Source: Eubacteriales Family XIII. Incertae Sedis bacterium
GTDB taxonomy: Bacteria; Bacillota; Clostridia; Peptostreptococcales; Anaerovoracaceae
Length of the DNA stretch: 35,419 nucleotides
Reading direction: 5' to 3'
NCBI GenBank assembly: GCA_031272365.1
Contig: JAISTX010000038.1
Location: forward strand, 1-35,419
The notes under the pieces are model-generated. The model saw nothing but the letters and a program-made list of their open reading frames with translations. It was not told where the DNA came from and did no database searches. Position numbers and translations under genes: made by a program. Position 1 is the stretch's first letter, and the number at the start of each line of letters is the position of its first letter. Positions 1 to 9,316 of this stretch are shown in pieces.

Positions 1-180
1 CAGGCCGGTCGGGTTGACGCGCCAGACAAAGTGGCGTCGCTGCCGAAGGCCGGGCGTGACGGCCTGTTGCTCCTGCTCAAGCAACAAGGGATAACAGTGC
101 GGCAGCTGTCGCGATTGACGGGAATCAACCGCGGGATCGTGCAACGAGCGCAGAATGTGTCAGATTATACGTCCCCATGA
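1..180 (+). CDS. 3' end of an IS200-like / REP-associated Y1 transposase (partial)
   Basis: The reading frame is open from the first base to a TGA at 178-180, so only the last 59 residues of a gene starting left of the window are seen. The peptide carries a short helix-turn-helix-like stretch (TVRQLSRLTGINRGIVQRA, about residues 33-51), which is the usual C-terminal tail of Firmicute REP-associated tyrosine (Y1_Tnp, IS200-like) transposases. The catalytic HUH motif and tyrosine lie outside the window, so activity cannot be judged. The final residues (NVSDYTSP) and the stop codon are encoded by the first unit of the repeat cluster at 157-235, so the gene ends inside its own associated repeat. 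The family call rests on the tail alone and is moderately sure. Confidence 0.6.
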   Translation, partial: QAGRVDAPDKVASLPKAGRDGLLLLLKQQGITVRQLSRLTGINRGIVQRAQNVSDYTSP

Positions 181-235
181 CACGTCCGTCCCCATGACAC
201 GCCCATGACACGTCCCCATGACACACCCATGACAC
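157..235. repeat. CCCATGACAC repeat cluster 1 (REP-like), with 27-bp GTGTCA...TGACAC hairpin
   Basis: Five exact copies of CCCATGACAC lie at 174-183, 191-200, 202-211, 215-224 and 226-235, mostly preceded by CGTC or CG. The first is part of a 27-bp unit (157-183) bounded by the inverted repeat GTGTCA / TGACAC. The same 27-bp unit, base for base, recurs at 3373-3399. Position directly at the 3' end of a Y1-type transposase suggests REP-like elements mobilised by that enzyme family; this is inference. The rest of the stretch to the next gene (236-281) holds nothing recognisable. Confidence 0.8.
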
Positions 236-281
236 ACAAAGAGCTCCTCGCAGAGCACTGTGAAAAAGAGTGAATGCCGTG

Positions 282-287
282 TATAAT
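282..287 (+). promoter_or_regulatory. -10 hexamer TATAAT, leaderless arrangement
   Basis: TATAAT is followed by six bases (GGAGGC) and then ATG at 294. A start site at the usual distance from the hexamer would fall on the A of ATG, giving a leaderless mRNA. GGAGG lies only one base before the ATG, too close to act as a normal ribosome site. No convincing -35 box is seen. The same spacing is found at 11260 and 13068. Confidence 0.5.
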
Positions 288-293
288 GGAGGC

Positions 294-2312
<2,019 letters not shown>

Positions 2313-2315
2313 CCC

Positions 2316-2424
2316 TCAGATAGCCTCCTTGTCGTTGAAGGCGCGCTTGAGTATCGCCTCCTCGTTGATCTCGCCCCCGGTCAGCTCGCCCGTGATCCTG
2401 CCGCCGTACATGACGAGGATGCGG
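2316..2424 (-). pseudogene. Fragment of the 3' end of a sugar ABC ATPase gene
   Basis: Read on the minus strand this encodes RILVMYGGRITGELTGG, then INEEAILKRAFNDKEAI and a stop (TGA, 2316-2318). It matches the C-terminus of the ABC ATPase ending at 3952. At DNA level 2331-2424 matches 4006-4099 with 3 mismatches in 94, in the same orientation. Upstream of the match (above 2424) homology stops abruptly and no start or Walker motifs exist, so this is an orphan gene end. It still has a plausible native tail (KEAI, stop), whereas the full-length gene has a different tail. Probably left by an insertion or recombination event. Confidence 0.85.
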
Positions 2425-2503
2425 CAGCAGCCCTGCGGGTGCTCTCTGGGTAAAAAAGTTGAAATCTTGCCCCGCCAACCCCCGTGCTGTCGCTCCGGGG
2501 CTG

Positions 2504-2512
2504 TGGTAAACT
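2504..2512 (+). promoter_or_regulatory. Candidate extended -10 (TGGTAAACT) for the hydrolase gene
   Basis: TGG followed by TAAACT (2507-2512) fits the TGn extended -10 pattern and lies about 40 bases before ATG 2554. No -35 match is evident. The nine-base string recurs on the minus strand at 11184-11192 upstream of the response regulator. The remaining intergenic sequence (2425-2503) shows nothing else. Confidence 0.3.
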
Positions 2513-2553
2513 GTCCTTGTATTCCAGTTTGGGCAGACGGAGAGGAGAGTGCC

Positions 2554-3231
2554 ATGAGCGTGTTGGAATTTCTGCGGATGCGGCCGGCGCCTACCGGGGC
2601 GATCGGGGGCACGGGGATCACCGCCGTGAGGAACCGGCGCAACTGCATGTACTTCATCGAGGCCGGCGCGGGGCACATCCTCGTCGATGCGGGCTCCGTG
2701 CCAGGCGAGATCGAGGCGGAGATGGGGAAGCTCGGCATCGCGCCCGGCAGCGTGACCGACGTGTTCCTGACGCACTCGGATTCCGACCACACCGCCTCGC
2801 TCCCGCTGTTCCGGAAGGCGGCCATCCACATCTCCGAGGACGAGTTGCCGCTCGTGGACGGCAGGGCCTCCCGGATGGCCGGGCGCGGCAACAAGCTGCC
2901 GGAGGGCCTCGCGCCCACTGCGCTCGACGCGCTTTCGGGCGGGCAGGAGATGGCCATCGGCGGCCGGGCCGTCCGCTGCGTCAAAGCCCCGGGGCACACG
3001 CCGGGCACGATGGCGTTCCTCGTGGACGGCAAATACCTCTTCACGGGCGACGCCTTCCTCGTGCGGAAGGGGGAGGTGCGCATCCACCCGTTCACGATGG
3101 ACGCGGCGGGGGCACAGGAGTCCATCGCGGCGCTGCGCGGCATCATGAAAAGCTGCGAGCTCGTGCTGACGTCGCACTACGGGGTTTTCCCGGCAGCGGC
3201 GCTCGGGGGCCAGTGGTCAAATTTCTCTTAA
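2554..3231 (+). CDS. Metallo-beta-lactamase-fold hydrolase, 225 aa, 3' end altered by an inserted element
   Basis: The fold is shown by the ordered metal-ligand motifs LTHSDSDH (H74, D76, D78, H79), APGHTPG (H148), FTGD (D166) and LTSHYG (H208). In the first motif the second histidine of the canonical HxHxDH is aspartate (HSDSDH), so the metal site is a variant. No signal peptide is seen and the protein should be cytoplasmic; the substrate is unknown. ATG 2554 follows GGAGAGGAGAG at good spacing. The last five residues (WSNFS) and the TAA lie inside the inverted-repeat element at 3213-3354, so the native C-terminus was probably replaced. All metal ligands are upstream of the junction, so the enzyme may still work. 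Confidence 0.85.
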   Translation: MSVLEFLRMRPAPTGAIGGTGITAVRNRRNCMYFIEAGAGHILVDAGSVPGEIEAEMGKLGIAPGSVTDVFLTHSDSDHTASLPLFRKAAIHISEDELPLVDGRASRMAGRGNKLPEGLAPTALDALSGGQEMAIGGRAVRCVKAPGHTPGTMAFLVDGKYLFTGDAFLVRKGEVRIHPFTMDAAGAQESIAALRGIMKSCELVLTSHYGVFPAAALGGQWSNFS

Positions 3232-3354
3232 ATGAGTGCTTTGGGGTTGGGCGCGGGGTCGTTTTTGTCAAGTTTCTTTATTGCGTATAATGAACACGGC
3301 TTTTTTTGGGGAGATTCGAGGGTGTGGCCACTCATTTTAGAGAAATTTGACCAC
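3213..3354. mobile_element. 142-bp MITE-like element with 26-bp terminal inverted repeats
   Basis: The ends, 3213-3238 and 3329-3354, are inverted copies with 25 of 26 positions matching (start GTGGTCAAATTTCTCT, end AGAGAAATTTGACCAC). The interior is too short for a transposase. The termini are reminiscent of the GTGGTCA...TGAGTGG ends of IS21-group elements, so it could be an internally deleted derivative; that family link is recalled, not tested. It interrupts or abuts the 3' end of the hydrolase gene and carries an outward-reading promoter-like sequence. No clear target-site duplication is visible at the flanks. Confidence 0.8.
3265..3291 (+). promoter_or_regulatory. Promoter-like sequence inside the MITE
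   Basis: TTGTCA (3265-3270), a 15-base spacer and TATAAT (3286-3291) point rightward, toward the lipoprotein gene about 200 bases downstream. The spacer is shorter than the usual 17. If active it would let the element donate transcription to downstream genes. Confidence 0.4.
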
Positions 3355-3372
3355 CACGGCATCCGGCGGCGT

Positions 3373-3438
3373 GTGTCAGATTATACGTCCCCATGACACG
3401 CGTCCCCATGACACGCCCATGACACGCGCCCATGACAT
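3373..3438. repeat. CCCATGACAC repeat cluster 2 (REP-like)
   Basis: Begins with a 27-bp unit (3373-3399) identical to 157-183, then further CCCATGACAC copies at 3405-3414 and 3416-3425 and a degenerate one (CCCATGACAT) at 3429-3438. There is no transposase next to it, so this is a non-autonomous copy. The remaining bases up to the lipoprotein gene contain TAAACT at 3452-3457 as a weak -10 candidate. Confidence 0.8.
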
Positions 3439-3497
3439 GCCTGAAAAGGAGTAAACTGTTGTAGAGAGAAGACAAACGTGCAGGAAAGGAGAGGGAT

Positions 3498-3971
3498 ATG
3501 AAAACGGATGGGAAATGGAGGATGGCTTGCTGGGTTCTGTGTGTCGGCCTGATGCTGCTCACGCTCGCGGGGTGCTCGCCGGGGGGCATCCCGGAGAAGG
3601 TCTTCGAGCAGAAGGCGGCGCAAGCCGGGTTTGAGGTCGTAGATATTACAGAAGAGTATTCGGAACAAAGCGGGAGCGAAGTCGTCAAGAAGGTCCTGGG
3701 GTTTTACGAGGATCCGATCAACGTGCAGTGGTTCGAGTTTGACAGCGAGGCCAACGCGGAGTATTTCTATGAGGGCAACATTGGGCTGGTTGAGTCGAAT
3801 GCGACGTACCTGATGATGGGCACCAAGGTGAGCGGGACGGATTCGCAGTACACCGTGATTGCCGACGGGTCGTACGTCTTGCTGAAACGCATCGGCACGA
3901 CCGTGGTGTGCGCCCGCACCAGCATGGAAGACAGCACCCGCCTGGACAACTTCATCGAGAGCCTGGGCTGA
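3498..3971 (+). CDS. Small lipoprotein of unknown function, 157 aa
   Basis: The N-terminus is a lipoprotein signal: a charged start (MKTDGKWR), a hydrophobic core, then the lipobox LAGC with the lipidated cysteine at about residue 26. The exported part is about 130 residues, rich in aromatic and acidic residues, with no motif I recognise. ATG 3498 follows AGGAAAGGAGAGGG at good spacing. The gene converges on the minus-strand ABC ATPase gene and the two coding ends overlap by 20 bp (3952-3971). That overlap is with an ATPase tail that looks newly acquired, so the lipoprotein gene probably came in with the segment bounded by the 94-bp repeats. Confidence 0.8.
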   Translation: MKTDGKWRMACWVLCVGLMLLTLAGCSPGGIPEKVFEQKAAQAGFEVVDITEEYSEQSGSEVVKKVLGFYEDPINVQWFEFDSEANAEYFYEGNIGLVESNATYLMMGTKVSGTDSQYTVIADGSYVLLKRIGTTVVCARTSMEDSTRLDNFIESLG

Positions 3972-5499
3972 GGTCTGAAGGGCCTTTCGTTTTCGGCGGA
4001 AGGGAGTCGTTGAAGGCGCACTTGAGTATCGCCTCCTCGTTGATGTCGCCCCCGGTCAGCTCGCCCGTGATCCTGCCGCCGTGCATGACGAGGATGCGGT
4101 CGCAGAGCAGGATGATCTCCGGGAGCTCCGAGGAGATCACGATCATCGACAGGTTCTTCTCGCGCTGCAGCGCGCGCAGGATTTCGTAGATCTCCGCCTT
4201 GGCCCCGACGTCGACGCCGCGCGTCGGCTCGTCGAGGATCAGGATCGAGGGGTCCGTGGACAGGCCCCGGGACAGGATCACCTTCTGCTGGTTGCCGCCC
4301 GACAGCTTCCCGATCGGCTGCTTGAGGCCCGTGCATTTGATGGCGAGGCGGTCCACGTAGGCGTTGGCCATCTCGCGCATCCGCCTCGAATTCAGGAAGC
4401 CGCCCCGGGCGATCTTGCGGCTGTGCACCACCGCGATGTTCTCGTTGACGTCCATGTTGAAGAAGACCCCGTTGTATTTGCGCTCCTCGGTCAGCATGCT
4501 CATCCTGCCCCGGATGCTGGCCCTGGTGTCCGGCTTGCGCACGTCCTCGTCGAACATGCGGATTGCCCCGCCGGTCTTCTTCGCAAGCCCGAAGACCGCC
4601 TCCATCGTCTCCGTGCGCCCGGACCCCTGCAGCCCGTAGAAGCCGAGGATCTCCCCCTCGTACAAGGCGAAGCTGACGTCCCGGACCGCGCTTCCGCGGG
4701 ACAGGTGCTCCACCTCGAGGACCTTCTTCGAAAACGCCCGGCCGCTCTTCCCGCCGGTCGCCGCGTACTGCGCCACGAGGTCCTTGCCGGCGATCAGCTG
4801 GATGACCTCCCCCGTCGTCATGCTGCCGGTCTCGCACGTGCACAGGTATTTCCCGTTGCGCAGCACCGAGACGACGTCCGCAATCTCGAAGATCTCCTCC
4901 AGCCGGTGGGAGATGAAGATCACGGTCACCTGCTTCTCCTTCAGCCTGCGGATATTCGCAAACAGGTGCCGCGTCTCGTTCACCGTCAGCGCGCTCGTCG
5001 GCTCGTCCAGGATCAGCACGTCCGCGTTCAGGTCGATGGCCTTGGCGATCTCGATGATCTGCTTCTGCGCCATGCTGAGCCCCGAGAGCGGCGTCTGCAC
5101 GTCGATCTCCACGCCGTACTCCCGCAGGATCCCGCGCGCCAGCTCGTTCATCTTCCGCCAGTTCGGCGAGAAGCCGCTTTTGATCTCCCGCCCCATGAAG
5201 ATGTTCTCCGTCACCGTCAGGTTGTCGCAGTTTTTCAGCTCCTGGAAGACCGTCGCGATGCCGAGCTTGCGCGCCACCGCCGGGGAGCCGATCTTCCGGG
5301 CCTCCCCCTTGTAGTACACCTGCCCCTCGTCCTGCACCAGAAGGCCGGACAGGATGTTCATGAGCGTGGACTTGCCGGCCCCGTTCTCCCCGACGATCGC
5401 GTGCACCTGCGCCTTTTCGATGGCGAACGACACGTCGTCAAGCGCCTGCACGCCGCTGAAGCGTTTCGTTATTTTTTCAAACCGAATAATAGATTCCAC
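3952..5499 (-). CDS. Sugar-type ABC transporter ATP-binding protein (RbsA/MglA-like), 515 aa
   Basis: Two ABC ATPase domains in tandem. The first has Walker A GENGAGKST, signature-like LSMAQKQ and Walker B VLILDEPTSAL; the second has the degenerate GLQGSGRTE typical of this family's second domain, LSGGNQQK and ILILDEPTRGVD. It energises import of a sugar or related small molecule with the adjacent permease and binding protein. The start is GTG 5499, one base after the permease stop, behind GAGGAGAAGG. The tail is odd: after AFND the last 17 residues (SLPPKTKGPSDLSPGSR) are encoded antisense to the end of the lipoprotein gene, while an orphan copy of this gene end at 2316-2424 continues AFNDKEAI and stops. 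The present tail therefore looks like readthrough into rearranged DNA. Confidence 0.93.
   Translation of the reverse strand: MESIIRFEKITKRFSGVQALDDVSFAIEKAQVHAIVGENGAGKSTLMNILSGLLVQDEGQVYYKGEARKIGSPAVARKLGIATVFQELKNCDNLTVTENIFMGREIKSGFSPNWRKMNELARGILREYGVEIDVQTPLSGLSMAQKQIIEIAKAIDLNADVLILDEPTSALTVNETRHLFANIRRLKEKQVTVIFISHRLEEIFEIADVVSVLRNGKYLCTCETGSMTTGEVIQLIAGKDLVAQYAATGGKSGRAFSKKVLEVEHLSRGSAVRDVSFALYEGEILGFYGLQGSGRTETMEAVFGLAKKTGGAIRMFDEDVRKPDTRASIRGRMSMLTEERKYNGVFFNMDVNENIAVVHSRKIARGGFLNSRRMREMANAYVDRLAIKCTGLKQPIGKLSGGNQQKVILSRGLSTDPSILILDEPTRGVDVGAKAEIYEILRALQREKNLSMIVISSELPEIILLCDRILVMHGGRITGELTGGDINEEAILKCAFNDSLPPKTKGPSDLSPGSR
4006..4099. repeat. 94-bp direct repeat, copy within the ABC ATPase gene
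   Basis: Partner of 2331-2424, same orientation, 91 of 94 bases identical. It codes for the last shared residues of the ATPase, ending exactly at the AFND codons. The two copies bound a 1.58-kb segment carrying the hydrolase, the MITE, the second repeat cluster and the lipoprotein. No integrase gene is present between them. Confidence 0.9.
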
Positions 5500-5500
5500 T

Positions 5501-6487
5501 TTACTGCCTTCTCCTCGACCACACGTCGATTGCCACCGCCCCGATGATGACGGCGCCGATGCACACCGTCTGCACGAACGAGGACGCCCCGATCAGGATC
5601 AGGCCGTTGTTGAGGATGCCCGTGATCAGCACGCCGATCACCGCGCCCAGGATGGACCCCTCCCCGCCGGAGATGGACGTGCCGCCGATGACGGTCGCCG
5701 CGATGACGTTGAGCTCCATGCCCTGGCCCGTCGTCCCCTGCGCGTTCGTGATGAAGGCGAGGTTGATGATGCCGGCGAGCGCGGCGAGCCCGCCGAGGAT
5801 GCTGAAGGCCACGATCTTGACGAACGGCACCTTGATGCCGACGGCCTGCGCCGCGTTCGAATTGCCGCCGACCGCCTTCATCCAAAAACCGATGATGGTC
5901 TTGTGCAGCACGAAGAAGGCGGCGACGACGACCGCGATGAAGAAAAACGCCATCACGGGCATCGCGCCCACCTTCCCGCTCCCGGTGAAGAAAAAGCTGT
6001 CCAGCCCGTCATGGTACCGGACGGTCTTTTCGTTCAGCACGACGACGAGCCCCCCCGTGATCACCAACGCGAGGCCCCGCACGATATTGAGCATGCCGAG
6101 TGTGACGATGAAGGACGGGATGCGGCAGTACGTGACCAATATCCCGTTGATCAGCCCCACCGCGATCCCGATCAATACGCCGAGCACGATCGATACCCAT
6201 ATCGGGTACCCGAGGGTCGACATGAACGTCCCCGTCAGGAGCCCCGTCATGCCGAAGGTCGAGCCCACGGACAGGTCAAACTCCCCGGTGACGATCACCA
6301 TCGTCATCCCCATCGTCATGATTCCAAGCAACGACACCTGGCGCAAGATGTTCATCAGGTTTTGCGACGACAGGAAGGTGTCCGTCGATACGCTGAAGAA
6401 GACGAAGAGGATCACCAATGCGATGATCACGCCCGACTCCTTCAGCCGGAAAAAACCGCCGCCGCGTTTGTTCAATGTATGTTCCAT
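5501..6487 (-). CDS. Sugar-type ABC transporter permease (RbsC-like), 328 aa
   Basis: A polytopic membrane protein of the branched-chain/ribose permease family (BPD_transp_2), with about eight to ten hydrophobic segments. The family pattern is seen in TGEFDLSVGS near residue 68, the central GGNSNAAQAVGIKV loop that contacts the ATPase, and the following GGTSISGGEGS. It forms the transmembrane pore, probably as a homodimer because no second permease gene is present. ATG 6487 lies about 30 bases after the binding-protein stop, and the stop is one base before the next gene, so all are co-transcribed. Confidence 0.93.
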   Translation of the reverse strand: MEHTLNKRGGGFFRLKESGVIIALVILFVFFSVSTDTFLSSQNLMNILRQVSLLGIMTMGMTMVIVTGEFDLSVGSTFGMTGLLTGTFMSTLGYPIWVSIVLGVLIGIAVGLINGILVTYCRIPSFIVTLGMLNIVRGLALVITGGLVVVLNEKTVRYHDGLDSFFFTGSGKVGAMPVMAFFFIAVVVAAFFVLHKTIIGFWMKAVGGNSNAAQAVGIKVPFVKIVAFSILGGLAALAGIINLAFITNAQGTTGQGMELNVIAATVIGGTSISGGEGSILGAVIGVLITGILNNGLILIGASSFVQTVCIGAVIIGAVAIDVWSRRRQ

Positions 6488-6518
6488 GTCACCGTCACAC
6501 TTTCCAAAACAAATAGGG

Positions 6519-7637
6519 TCAGCCGACCGGCTCGCCGGCCTCGAGCATGTCCACGTACTCCTGGTAGTTGGAGCGGTCGACAGCGCGGATCTCGGAGTCG
6601 AGCACCTCGAAGACGCTCGCGTCGCCCGTAGTCAGGAAGGTCGCGAGCATCTTGACCGCCTGGTAGCCCTGGTTGACGGGCTGCTGCGTGTACATCGTGT
6701 AAAGCCACCCGTCCTCGATCTGCTGCAGGACCTCGTCGTTTGGCGTCAGGTCATGGCCGCTGGTGTAGATCGGCGCGTCCGAGTCGATGTTGCCGATGTT
6801 GTTTTGCTTGAGGACGCGCGCGAAGACATAGGCCGTGCCGCCGAGCGAGACGTGCCCGCTGATGTCCGGGTTCGCGAGCAGCGCGTTCTCCAGGACGCTG
6901 TACTCCTCCTGCTCGCTCCCCGGGCAGTCGACGACCTGCACGATCTCGATGTCCGGGTACTCGGCGAACACCTTCTCAACGCCGTCCTGGCGCTGGCGGG
7001 ACCAGGTCGAGGCCTGCGCGACCGACGACACGAGCACCTTGCCCTTGCCGCCCATCGCCTCCGCGACGTCCCGCGCCGTCATCTCGCCGGCCGTCGTCAG
7101 GTTCTCCCCGACGAAGCCCAGGCGGCCCGAATCCGGCGCGTCCACGTTGAAGGTGACCGTCGGGATGCCCGCGTTCAGCGCCTCTTGAATAATAGGCGTC
7201 ATGCCGGGCTCATCCATGACGGCGACCGCAATGCCGTCGACGCCCTTCGTGATCAGGTTTTGGACCACGTCGATCTCCACCGCCGTGTCCCACGTCTCCT
7301 TGCCGGTCATGTAGGCGTTGACGCCGAATTCCTCCGCGCCCTGGTCAACGCCCTGCTTGATCGCCTGCGCGAAAGGCACCGTCGTGTTCATGTAGACCAC
7401 GGCGATCTCGATGTCGGCCGGGTCCTTGTCCGGGATCGTGAAGCTGTAGCCGCCGATCTCCACCGTGCTGCCCGCCGCGCCGCCGCCTCCCGCGGGCTCC
7501 GCCGCCGCGCTGCTGCCCGCGGGCTCCGCCGCCGCGCTGCTGCCGCCGGAGTCCCCGCAGCCGGCAAACAGCACGGCGACCATCATCAGGGCCAGCGCCG
7601 CCGCCACCGCTTTTCTAGTGATTGTTATTCTCTTCAA
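6519..7637 (-). CDS. Sugar-type ABC transporter substrate-binding lipoprotein, 372 aa
   Basis: Signal peptide with lipobox (LFAGC, lipidated C27), then a low-complexity Ser/Ala/Glu/Pro linker with a near-exact duplication of GSSAAAEPA, then a periplasmic-binding-protein fold of the ribose/LacI type (Peripla_BP_4). Family-like segments include VVQNLITKGVDGIAV and the late SGHDLTPN. It captures the ligand outside the membrane and delivers it to the permease. The ligand cannot be read from sequence. The start is TTG 7637, preceded by AAGGAGGA at good spacing; no ATG or GTG in this frame fits better. The 98-base gap before it (7638-7735) contains this ribosome site and no clear promoter. Confidence 0.92.
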   Translation of the reverse strand: MKRITITRKAVAAALALMMVAVLFAGCGDSGGSSAAAEPAGSSAAAEPAGGGGAAGSTVEIGGYSFTIPDKDPADIEIAVVYMNTTVPFAQAIKQGVDQGAEEFGVNAYMTGKETWDTAVEIDVVQNLITKGVDGIAVAVMDEPGMTPIIQEALNAGIPTVTFNVDAPDSGRLGFVGENLTTAGEMTARDVAEAMGGKGKVLVSSVAQASTWSRQRQDGVEKVFAEYPDIEIVQVVDCPGSEQEEYSVLENALLANPDISGHVSLGGTAYVFARVLKQNNIGNIDSDAPIYTSGHDLTPNDEVLQQIEDGWLYTMYTQQPVNQGYQAVKMLATFLTTGDASVFEVLDSEIRAVDRSNYQEYVDMLEAGEPVG

Positions 7638-7735
7638 CGTTCAATCCTCCTTTTTCCCTATATTCGACAACTATCAATCATATCCCTCTACCGGGCCCGG
7701 CGCCGATTCGCAGGGCCTGGCGATCACCTATGTTT

Positions 7736-9220
7736 TCAGTACAGCTCGTCGGCGAGCCTTTCGTCGAACAGCGCCTCGCCGCGCGACAGGACCTTCTTGA
7801 CGCGGCCGCGGGAGAGGACGACGACGCGGTGGCAGATCTGCAGGATCTCCTGGGTGTTCGAGGAGATGTACAGGATGCCGATGCCGGCCGCCGCCAGGTC
7901 GCGGAACAGCGCGCGCAGCTCCCCCCGGGTCGCGATGTCCAGGCCGTTCGTCGGCTCGTCCGCGATCAGCAGGATGGGGGCCGCCGCCATGCTGCGGGAC
8001 AGGATCAGCTTCTGCTGCGTCCCGCCCGACAGGGTCTTGGCGTTCTGGCCGGGGTGCAGCAGCGAGATGTTCAGGCGCTTGATGTACTCGTTCGTCACGT
8101 AGCGGCTGATCCGGCGCCGGATGAAGCCGCCGCGGCTCACCCTCTTCGCGATGCCCGCGACGATGTTCTCCTCCGCGTTGAAGTTTGCGAAGATCCCCGC
8201 CGAGAGGCGGTCCTCCGGCAGGTAGACGACCTTCTGCTTCATCGCCTTGTAGGCGGACCAGGAGCGCTGGCGCTTGCCCCGGACGTAGATGTCCCCGCCG
8301 GACAGGCGGGTGATCCCGAACGACGCGCGCGCGACGGACGACTTCCCGGAGCCGAGCAGGCCGATCACGCCGACGATCTCGCCCTCGTTCACGGACAGCG
8401 TCACGTCCCTGAGCTCGCCGGGGATCGTGGCGTTCTCGATCCGGAAGACCTCCCGGCCGCCGTCCGCCCGCGCCGGGGCGGCCTCCCGGCCCTCGGGGCG
8501 GCCCGTCATCATGCGCACGATGTTGGGGAGGTAGAAGTTTTTTCTGCGCAGGCTGCCGGCGTTCCTCCCGTCCCGCAGGATGACGATCCGGTCCGCGATG
8601 CGCATGGCCTCCTCCACGTCCTGCGTGATGAACAGCACGGCGTTGCCCTTCTCCTTGTAGCCGCGTATGATCCGCTCGATCGTCTCGCTGTCCTGCGGAT
8701 CCATGGAGGCCGTGGTCTCGTCCATGACGAGCAGCTTGGACTCGATGCACATCGCCATCGCGACGAACAGCAGGAACCGCTGCGAGACGGACAGGTCCCG
8801 GGCGTAGGCGTCCGGGTCGAGCCGGATCCCGATGCGGTCCAGCAGATCCTTTGCGTACCGCTGCACGGTCTTGCCGCTGTAGATCTTCGTCGTGGGCTGG
8901 TAGCTGCTGTACAGGAAAATGTTCTGCGCCACCGTCAGGTTCCCCGCCACGGACGGCTCTTGCAGGATGCAGTGGATCCCCAGGTTCATCGCTTCGGACG
9001 GCGAATGGATCTCCACGGGGTCTTCGTCCAGCCAGACCCTGCCGCCGTCCATCTTCGTCATGCCGCACAGCAGCTTGATGAGCGTCGACTTGCCCGCGCC
9101 GTTCTCCCCCATGAGCACGACGGTTTCGCCGCGCATGATGCTGAGGCTCACGCGGTTGAGCACCTGGACACCGGAATAGGACACCGTGATATCTTCCAGC
9201 CTCAGCAACTCCTGCTTCAT
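7736..9220 (-). CDS. Second double-NBD sugar-type ABC ATPase, divergent, 494 aa
   Basis: Again two ABC domains in tandem: Walker A GENGAGKST and LLVMDETTASMD in the first, GLLGSGKSS, LSGGTQQK and LLIADEPTNGLD in the second. Unlike its sister at 3952, the first signature is LSVSQRFLLFVAMAM, without the usual Gly-Gln, and its Walker B has Thr in place of Pro after Glu; the second Walker A is intact rather than degenerate. The two ATPases may therefore pair as unequal partners or serve different permeases. ATG 9220 is chosen over an upstream in-frame start at 9283 because GGAGGG lies about nine bases before it and the upstream residues are not family-like. It is the first gene after the promoter at 9247-9275. 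Confidence 0.9.
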   Translation of the reverse strand: MKQELLRLEDITVSYSGVQVLNRVSLSIMRGETVVLMGENGAGKSTLIKLLCGMTKMDGGRVWLDEDPVEIHSPSEAMNLGIHCILQEPSVAGNLTVAQNIFLYSSYQPTTKIYSGKTVQRYAKDLLDRIGIRLDPDAYARDLSVSQRFLLFVAMAMCIESKLLVMDETTASMDPQDSETIERIIRGYKEKGNAVLFITQDVEEAMRIADRIVILRDGRNAGSLRRKNFYLPNIVRMMTGRPEGREAAPARADGGREVFRIENATIPGELRDVTLSVNEGEIVGVIGLLGSGKSSVARASFGITRLSGGDIYVRGKRQRSWSAYKAMKQKVVYLPEDRLSAGIFANFNAEENIVAGIAKRVSRGGFIRRRISRYVTNEYIKRLNISLLHPGQNAKTLSGGTQQKLILSRSMAAAPILLIADEPTNGLDIATRGELRALFRDLAAAGIGILYISSNTQEILQICHRVVVLSRGRVKKVLSRGEALFDERLADELY

Positions 9221-9246
9221 AGAAAGTCCCTCCACACCTCTTCCCC

Positions 9247-9275
9247 AGTATAGGGTTGAAATCCCTGAAAAACAA
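9247..9275 (-). promoter_or_regulatory. Promoter of the sugar ABC operon
   Basis: On the minus strand, TTGTTT (9275-9270), a 17-base spacer and TATACT (9252-9247) form a good sigma-70-type promoter. A start near 9240 gives a short leader of about 20 bases before ATG 9220. It lies between the kinase and the transporter genes, a natural target for the adjacent response regulator. Confidence 0.6.
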
Positions 9276-9316
9276 CGAGGCAATTCTAAGAAATACGGGG
9301 GTATTTTTCAGTTTTT

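Noticed and set aside
157-235. CRISPR array
   Set aside because: Repeats are only about 10 bp, spacing is 11-17 bases start to start, there are no unique spacers of 30-40 bases and no cas gene.
2331-4099. A conventional integrase att-site pair
   Set aside because: The 94-bp direct repeats fit in form, but there is no integrase or excisionase gene between them, so only a rearrangement footprint is claimed.
5354-9253. Long plus-strand open frames opposite the ABC transporter genes
   Set aside because: Their products are His/Arg/Asp-rich low-complexity shadows; the minus-strand frames carry complete ABC, permease and binding-protein motifs.
9291-9306. AAATAC-GGGG-GTATTT palindrome as the kinase terminator
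   Set aside because: The T-rich run follows it only on the plus strand, the wrong direction for the minus-strand kinase gene; the stem is short and AT-rich.
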